This document shows positions 58,940 through 64,000 of a stretch of DNA of 64,000 bases, in pieces. The stretch lies in the NCBI GenBank assembly GCA_002280555.1, contig NCEE01000005.1:62001-126000 (forward strand), in the 5' to 3' direction. The notes beneath the pieces were generated by a model. That model was given only the letters and a program-made list of their open reading frames with translations. It was not told the DNA's origin and made no database searches. Source of the stretch: Sphingomonas sp. 32-62-10. GTDB taxonomy: Bacteria; Pseudomonadota; Alphaproteobacteria; Sphingomonadales; Sphingomonadaceae. Both the position numbers and the translations under genes were made by a program. The stretch's first letter is position 1; each line of letters begins with the position of its first letter.

Positions 58940-59625
58940 CCCAGCAGCACCTCCAGGGCGTGGCTGGTGTAGAACCCACCCGAAACCTTGCGATCGCGGC
59001 CAAGCGTCGCTGTCGGGACGGCGTTCTTGATCAGCGTGCGGAGCAGGCGTTCGCGCACCGGGATGATCGCGGGTGAGCGATCACTGCGCGGGAACAACCG
59101 CCCCATGCCAAGCGCGACCATCAGCAATGGTGTCTGCGGGGCAAAGGTGAACACCATCGATCCCCGGGTACGGTCAGACAGGCCGCGGATCACCTCGACA
59201 ATATCGAACGCCTTGTAATGAATGAGCGAGTCCATGGCGACGACATGATCGAAGCTGCCAAGCGCCGGATCGAGCATGTCACCTACGCGCCAATCGATCG
59301 TCAGTCCTTGCGGTGCCCGTTTCCGGGCGATTTCAACCAGGCTGCCCGCCACATCGATCGCAACGACCTCCGCCCCGCGCTGCGCCGCTTCCACCGCCAG
59401 CGCGCCGGTGCCGCAACCGGCATCGAGCAGCCTTAAGCCCGTCATGTCGGCGGGCAACCACGACAGCAACGTATCGCGCATTTCATTACGACCGGCGCGC
59501 ACGGTCGCCCGCACCCCGCTGACCGGCGCGTCGCTGGTCAGCTGTTCCCAGGCCTTGCTCGCGGTTTTGTCGAAATAGGTTTCGAGCTTGCCGCGATAGT
59601 CAGAATAGGTCGCCGTCTGCGTCAT
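58936..59625 (-). CDS. bchM: Mg-protoporphyrin IX O-methyltransferase BchM
   Basis: A 229-residue SAM enzyme that methylates the ring C propionate of Mg-protoporphyrin before the AcsF step. The SAM motif is LRLLDAGCGTGALAVEAAQRGAEVVAIDVAGSLVEIAR. VVAMDSLIHY and GSMVFTFAPQTPLLM are BchM-typical, and the C-terminus is SGGFYTSHALEVLLG. Overlaps bchL and lhaA by 4 bases each. Confidence 0.97.
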   Translation of the reverse strand: MTQTATYSDYRGKLETYFDKTASKAWEQLTSDAPVSGVRATVRAGRNEMRDTLLSWLPADMTGLRLLDAGCGTGALAVEAAQRGAEVVAIDVAGSLVEIARKRAPQGLTIDWRVGDMLDPALGSFDHVVAMDSLIHYKAFDIVEVIRGLSDRTRGSMVFTFAPQTPLLMVALGMGRLFPRSDRSPAIIPVRERLLRTLIKNAVPTATLGRDRKVSGGFYTSHALEVLLG

Positions 59626-60512
59626 TCGAACCCCAGAAATTCAAAGATCTCGCGATCCTTCATCGGCATCGCTTCGAGCGGATCGGTGCCTGCCCAGAGT
59701 TGGGCAGCAAGCCGCTTATACTCGAGGCAGGCGGCATCGACGGCCGGTGACGATGGCATTTCGAACAACGTGCATTTCTTCAGGCGGCTGCGGCGAATCT
59801 CATCGAGATCGGGGAAATGTGCGAGCCGTTTCAGCCCGGTGGCCTCATTGAAACGGTCAATCTCATCGGTTGCCGCCGAACGGTTGGCGATCACGCCCGC
59901 CATCCGGACGTCGTAATTCTTCGACTTCGCCTTAATGGCGGCGACGATGCGGTTCATCGCAAAGATGCTGTCGAAATCATTGGCAGCAACCACCACGGCG
60001 CGTTCGGCATGTTGCAACGGCGCCGCAAAGCCACCGCACACCACATCGCCAAGCACGTCGAAGATGACGACATCGGTTTCTTCGAGCAGATGATGCTGTT
60101 TGAGCAATTTCACCGTCTGGCCGACGACATAACCGCCGCAACCCGTGCCTGCGGGCGGACCGCCAGCCTCGACGCACATCACGCCGTTAAAGCCTTCAAA
60201 CATGTAATCTTCCGGCCGGAGTTCCTCGGCGTGGAAATTCACCGTTTCGAGCACGTCGATGACGGTCGGCATCAGCTTCTTGGTCAGCGTGAAGGTGCTG
60301 TCATGCTTGGGATCGCAGCCGATCTGCAGCACGCGCTTGCCAAGCAGCGATAGCGCGGCGGACAGGTTCGACGACGTTGTCGATTTGCCGATGCCGCCCT
60401 TGCCGTAAATGGCGAAGACCTTTGCATTGCCGATGCGATCGGCGGGATCCATGCGGACCTGAACGGAGCCTTCGCCATCGGTGCCACGGACTGGTGGGTC
60501 GAGTAGAGCCAT
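59622..60512 (-). CDS. bchL: Light-independent protochlorophyllide reductase iron protein BchL
   Basis: A 296-residue ATP-dependent [4Fe-4S] protein that delivers electrons to BchNB for reduction of ring D. The P-loop is FAIYGKGGIGKSTTSSNLSAAL. DPKHDSTFTL, and cluster Cys in TGCGGYV and LGDVVCGGFAAPL. Downstream of bchH by 12 bases. bchN and bchB are expected beyond the right window edge. Confidence 0.98.
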   Translation of the reverse strand: MALLDPPVRGTDGEGSVQVRMDPADRIGNAKVFAIYGKGGIGKSTTSSNLSAALSLLGKRVLQIGCDPKHDSTFTLTKKLMPTVIDVLETVNFHAEELRPEDYMFEGFNGVMCVEAGGPPAGTGCGGYVVGQTVKLLKQHHLLEETDVVIFDVLGDVVCGGFAAPLQHAERAVVVAANDFDSIFAMNRIVAAIKAKSKNYDVRMAGVIANRSAATDEIDRFNEATGLKRLAHFPDLDEIRRSRLKKCTLFEMPSSPAVDAACLEYKRLAAQLWAGTDPLEAMPMKDREIFEFLGFE

Positions 60513-60524
60513 GTGTGTTTTTCC

Positions 60525-63500
60525 TTAAGCCGCGACAGCCACGACACCCTCGAGACGATCCTCGAGTTCATCGCTGGCGGCGTGGAGTGCTGCAAGAGTA
60601 GCTTCGTCGGGTGACCAGTATTTGCGTTCCACCGCTTCGATCAGGCGGTTGGCGACGCGGGCAGAGGCGCGCGGGTTGAGCGCGGCGATCCTCTCGCGCA
60701 TTTCGGCATCGAGCACATAGGTTTCGCTGATGCGCTGATAGACCCAGGGATCGACCTCCCCTGTCGTGGCGGACCAGCCCATGGTTGTTGTGACATGGCC
60801 CTCAATCGTGCGAACGCCTTCGTAACCGTGCTTGAGCAAACCTTCGGTCCAGACGGGATTGAGGATTCGCGTGCGGGTTTCGAGCGCGACTTGTTCCTGC
60901 AAGGAACGGACCTTGCCCGAGCCCTGTGTCTGATCGCCAATATAAACGGGCGCGGTGGCACCGCCCTTGGCGCGGGTGACGGCGCGGCTGATGCCACCCA
61001 GCGTATCGACATACTGATCGATCGTTGTGATGCCGAGTTCGACGCTTTCGAGGTTCTGATAGGCGCAATCGACGGTTTTGAGCGCGGAAGCGAGGATCGC
61101 TGCCTGGCGAACGGGCACGCCCTTTACGCCGTAAGCAAAGCCCTTTTGCCGTTCGAAACTGTCGGCAAGTTCGTTCGGATCGGTCCAGGCGCCATCGTCG
61201 ATCATCAGATTGACGTTGGCGCCGTAAGCACCCTCTGCATTCGAGAAGACGCGCAGCGCTGCGGTTTCGAGATCGCAGCCATGCTCGGCCTGATGCGAGA
61301 GCGCGTGACGGCGGACGAAGTTCATCTCCTCTGGCTCATCGGCTTGGGCGGCGAGCAGGGCGGCTTCGGCCATCATCCGCGTCTGTAGTGGCAGCAAGTC
61401 GCGGAACACGCCGGATAGCGTTACAATCACGTCGATGCGCGGACGCCCGAGTTCTTCGAGCGGGATCAATTCGGCGCCGGCAAGGCGGCTATAGCTGTCG
61501 AAGCGTGGCCGCGCGCCGATCAGCGCCATCACCTGGGCGATCTGCGCGCCCTCGCTCTTCAGATTGTCCGTGCCCCACAGCACCATCGCGACGGTTTCGG
61601 GCAGGTGCCCTGAGTCAGCCACGCTGCGATCGATCAGGCGCTGCGCCTGCTCGGCGCCATCCTTCACCGCGAATGCAGAAGGAAGGCGGAAAGGATCGAA
61701 GCCGTGAATGTTGCGCCCGGTCGGCAGGATCTCGGGGTTGCGCAGGATGTCGCCTCCCGAAACCGGGTGGATGTACGTACCGTTCAGCGCCGCGATCAGG
61801 CCATCGAGTTCGTGGTTTGTTGCCAGCGCCTTGTCGAGCGCGGCCATGTCTTTCAGCAGCGGCGTATCGAGCTTCAGTTTGCCATCGACTAGCGCCTCGA
61901 CGGTGTCGCGCGCCATCGGCTGATCGCGACCCTCGGCAGAGGCGAGGATCATGTCGATCCGCTCTTCGCGGGTCGCGGCGAGACCGGCGACATGCAGCCC
62001 TTGTGGGATAAGTTCGCGCTCAATTTCGTAGAGCTTGGCAGCGAGCGCGCTGACGTCGCTGCCGTCAAGATCGAGCGCCTCAGCCTGCACAGCAATCATT
62101 TCGGCAAGCGGCGCAGCTTGTTCATCACCCGGCTGCATATTGCGCCAGCGATCGACCGATGCCTTCAGGTCGGCAAGGCCCTTGTACACGCCCGAATTGG
62201 TGAGGGCAGGGGTGAGATAACTGACCAAGGTCGCGCCCGAACGGCGCTTGGCGAGCACGCCTTCGGACGGGTTGTTCGCGGCATAGAGATAGATGTTCGG
62301 CATGTCGCCGATCAGCCGATCGGGCCAGCAATCGGCGGTCAGCCCGGTCTGCTTGCCGGGCATGAACTCAAGCGACCCGTGCGTGCCGAAATGCAGCACG
62401 GCATGTGCTTTGAAATCCTCGCGCAGCCAGCGGTAGAAGGCGGCGAAGGCGTGTGTCGGCGCGAAGCGGCCCTCGAACAGCAGCCGCATCGGATCACCCT
62501 CAATGCCGAGCGCTGGCTGGATGCCGATGAACACATTGCCGAACTGCGCACCCAGGATCTGCACCGAAGTGCCGTCAGACTGGAGCTTGCCGGGGGCAGG
62601 CCCCCAGCTTGCCTCGATCTCGTTGAGCCAGGTTTCGCGGGCGACGATCGTGTCGGCGCTGACCTTGGCATGGACATTGGCTTCGGTGCCGTAGCGCGAT
62701 GCATTGCCGCCCAGGATCGCCTCGCGAAGATCATCGACCGTGGCAGGAATTTCGACGTCATAGCCTTCGAGGCGAAGCCGGGTGAGCGTGGCGTGGAGTG
62801 ATTCGAACACGGCCAGGAACTGTGCGGTGCCGGCGGCGCCGGCATTGGGCGGGAAGTTGAACAGTACGATCGCGACGCGGCGCTCTGCCTCGCTCGCGCG
62901 GCGCAGTTCGATCATTTTCAGCACGCGCCCGGCCAGTGCTTCAGCACGCTCGCTGCAGCTTTCCATCTGGCGCACCGCACCCGTGGCGTGGAAGGTGCAC
63001 CCGCGCTGGCAGCCGGTGCAGGCTGTGCCGCTGCCGTCCGAACGACCCCCGAACACCATCGGCTGGGTACCGCCGTCCAGCTCCGGGATCGCGATCATCA
63101 TCGTCGATTCGAGCGGCAACAAGCCCTGGCGGTTTGCACCCCAGGCTTGGAGCGTCTGGAACTCGACGGGGTGGGCAGCGATATAGGGGCGATCAAGCTT
63201 GGTCAGGATCGCTTCGGCGGCCGCCGTGTCGTTATAAGCAGGGCCGCCGACCAGGCTGAACCCGGTGAGGTTGACGACCGCATCAACGGTCGATTTGCCG
63301 TCCTTCATGAACAGGTTTTCGATCGCGGGGCGACCATCAAGACCGCCAGCGAAAGCAGGGATCACATCGAGCCCGCGCGCTTCCATCGCGGAAATCACGC
63401 CATCGTAATGCGCTGCATCCTTGGCGAGCACATAGGAGCGCAGCATCAACAGGCCGACGGTGCCCTTGGTGCCATTGCGGCGGGGCAGGGCGCTGATCGA

Positions 63501-64000
63501 TTCAGCCATGCGCTGCGGGATCGCAGGGTGATAGACGCCGACCTCGGGATATTCGCGCGGCGCGGCGGCCTTCATCGTGCCGCGCAGGCTCTGGCGCGGG
63601 CCACTGGCGTACCGATCGATCAGCGCGCGGATCAAGTCCACGATATTGTCGTCGCTGCCCGCCAGCCAATATTGCAGCGTCAGGAAATAGGCGCGCACAT
63701 CCTGCGCGGTGCCGGGGACGAATTTCAGCAGCTTGGGCAGGCGGCGCAGGATCGCCATCTGGCCGGCGCCCGAGCTTGCGCCGGACTTGTTGGTGCCGCG
63801 CAGCTTCTTGATGAGCGCGAGCATGCCCGTCGCGGGCTTGTCCATCCGGTAGTCACCCATCCGGGTGAGCTTGACGATATCCCCGGCAGACATCAGTCCG
63901 ACGATCGCATCACAGGCTTCGCGACGTTCGATCAGTTGCGGAAGCACGGCGCGAATATGATCTTCAAGGAACAACATCGTGCACAGGATGATATCACCGC
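60525..64000 (-). CDS. bchH: Mg-chelatase porphyrin-binding subunit BchH (5' end beyond window)
   Basis: Large subunit that binds protoporphyrin IX and Mg. 1158 codons are present. The frame continues upstream of the internal ATG at 63977 as GDIILCT to the edge, so roughly the first 70-90 residues are missing. Conserved CobN/BchH stretches include TACTGCQRGCTF, HFGTHGSLEFMPGKQTGLTADCWPDRLIGDMPNIYLYAANNPSEG, YIHPVSGGDILRNPEILPTGRNIHGFDP and GAYGANVNLMIDDGAW. The right flank is probably bchB-bchN-bchF. Confidence 0.97.
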   Translation of the reverse strand, partial: GDIILCTMLFLEDHIRAVLPQLIERREACDAIVGLMSAGDIVKLTRMGDYRMDKPATGMLALIKKLRGTNKSGASSGAGQMAILRRLPKLLKFVPGTAQDVRAYFLTLQYWLAGSDDNIVDLIRALIDRYASGPRQSLRGTMKAAAPREYPEVGVYHPAIPQRMAESISALPRRNGTKGTVGLLMLRSYVLAKDAAHYDGVISAMEARGLDVIPAFAGGLDGRPAIENLFMKDGKSTVDAVVNLTGFSLVGGPAYNDTAAAEAILTKLDRPYIAAHPVEFQTLQAWGANRQGLLPLESTMMIAIPELDGGTQPMVFGGRSDGSGTACTGCQRGCTFHATGAVRQMESCSERAEALAGRVLKMIELRRASEAERRVAIVLFNFPPNAGAAGTAQFLAVFESLHATLTRLRLEGYDVEIPATVDDLREAILGGNASRYGTEANVHAKVSADTIVARETWLNEIEASWGPAPGKLQSDGTSVQILGAQFGNVFIGIQPALGIEGDPMRLLFEGRFAPTHAFAAFYRWLREDFKAHAVLHFGTHGSLEFMPGKQTGLTADCWPDRLIGDMPNIYLYAANNPSEGVLAKRRSGATLVSYLTPALTNSGVYKGLADLKASVDRWRNMQPGDEQAAPLAEMIAVQAEALDLDGSDVSALAAKLYEIERELIPQGLHVAGLAATREERIDMILASAEGRDQPMARDTVEALVDGKLKLDTPLLKDMAALDKALATNHELDGLIAALNGTYIHPVSGGDILRNPEILPTGRNIHGFDPFRLPSAFAVKDGAEQAQRLIDRSVADSGHLPETVAMVLWGTDNLKSEGAQIAQVMALIGARPRFDSYSRLAGAELIPLEELGRPRIDVIVTLSGVFRDLLPLQTRMMAEAALLAAQADEPEEMNFVRRHALSHQAEHGCDLETAALRVFSNAEGAYGANVNLMIDDGAWTDPNELADSFERQKGFAYGVKGVPVRQAAILASALKTVDCAYQNLESVELGITTIDQYVDTLGGISRAVTRAKGGATAPVYIGDQTQGSGKVRSLQEQVALETRTRILNPVWTEGLLKHGYEGVRTIEGHVTTTMGWSATTGEVDPWVYQRISETYVLDAEMRERIAALNPRASARVANRLIEAVERKYWSPDEATLAALHAASDELEDRLEGVVAVAA

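Noticed and set aside
60525..63977. BchH as a complete protein starting at ATG 63977
   Set aside because: The frame stays open to the window edge and reads GDIILCT before that Met, matching the normal BchH interior; the gene is truncated by the window.
1..64000. CRISPR arrays, tRNA/rRNA genes, insertion sequences, phage genes, restriction or toxin-antitoxin systems
   Set aside because: No repeat-spacer pattern, RNA gene signature, transposase or defence-type protein was found in reading the window.

Overview
The window comes from an aerobic anoxygenic phototrophic alphaproteobacterium, most likely a sphingomonad. The evidence is high GC content, a bacteriochlorophyll/reaction-centre gene cluster with the oxygen-dependent cyclase acsF, C4-type 5-aminolevulinate synthase, the spheroidene-type carotenoid genes crtC/D/F, an alphaproteobacterial ATPase zeta subunit, and an EcfG-type stress promoter. 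No rRNA, tRNA, CRISPR array, insertion sequence or prophage was recognised.

Left half (1-29.9 kb): ordinary housekeeping and accessory chromosome. It holds accC (cut by the window edge)-accB, aroQ, a fused thiS-thiG, a tiny Cys-rich secreted peptide and a CsbD stress protein behind an EcfG-type promoter. Next come a semialdehyde dehydrogenase/TPP-enzyme pair, an SMP-30 hydrolase, a universal stress protein divergent from a VIT1-type transporter, and a CoA-transferase/epimerase group. These are followed by the zeta-subunit/BolA/Grx4 group, a glycosyltransferase, a BlaI-BlaR1-like pair with a doubled operator, nadA, a marR-emrA-emrB-like efflux operon and a PAS-rich hybrid histidine kinase.

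Middle (30-34.8 kb): a complete, overlapping ccmCDEFGHI cytochrome c maturation operon. Its products would mature the tetrahaem PufC encoded later in the window.

Right half (34.8-64 kb): the photosynthesis gene cluster. It starts with tspO facing away from bchIDO plus a 53-residue membrane ORF. crtDC then runs divergently from crtF-bchCXYZ-pufBALMC. A long leftward chain runs from the right edge: bchH-bchL-bchM-lhaA-puhA-puhB-puhC-orf98-acsF-puhE-hemA-DUF4336. Six consecutive gene pairs in that chain overlap by ATGA. The puf and hemA arms converge on a 17-bp terminator stem. PpsR/CrtJ-like TGTC-N10-GACA motifs lie in three intergenic regions: tspO/bchI, crtD/crtF and before bchC.

Most notable anomaly: BchI, the AAA+ motor subunit of Mg-chelatase, keeps its Walker A but joins ...GFLYI directly to VRHAARF.... 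It thus lacks about 31 residues, including the Walker B Asp-Glu, in an otherwise intact frame. Unless this is an assembly error or a second bchI exists elsewhere, the first committed step of bacteriochlorophyll synthesis should fail. Other points of interest are the ThiS-ThiG fusion, structured RNA before pufB and between pufA and pufL, the Cys-rich peptide, and small unexplained ORFs inside the photosynthesis cluster.
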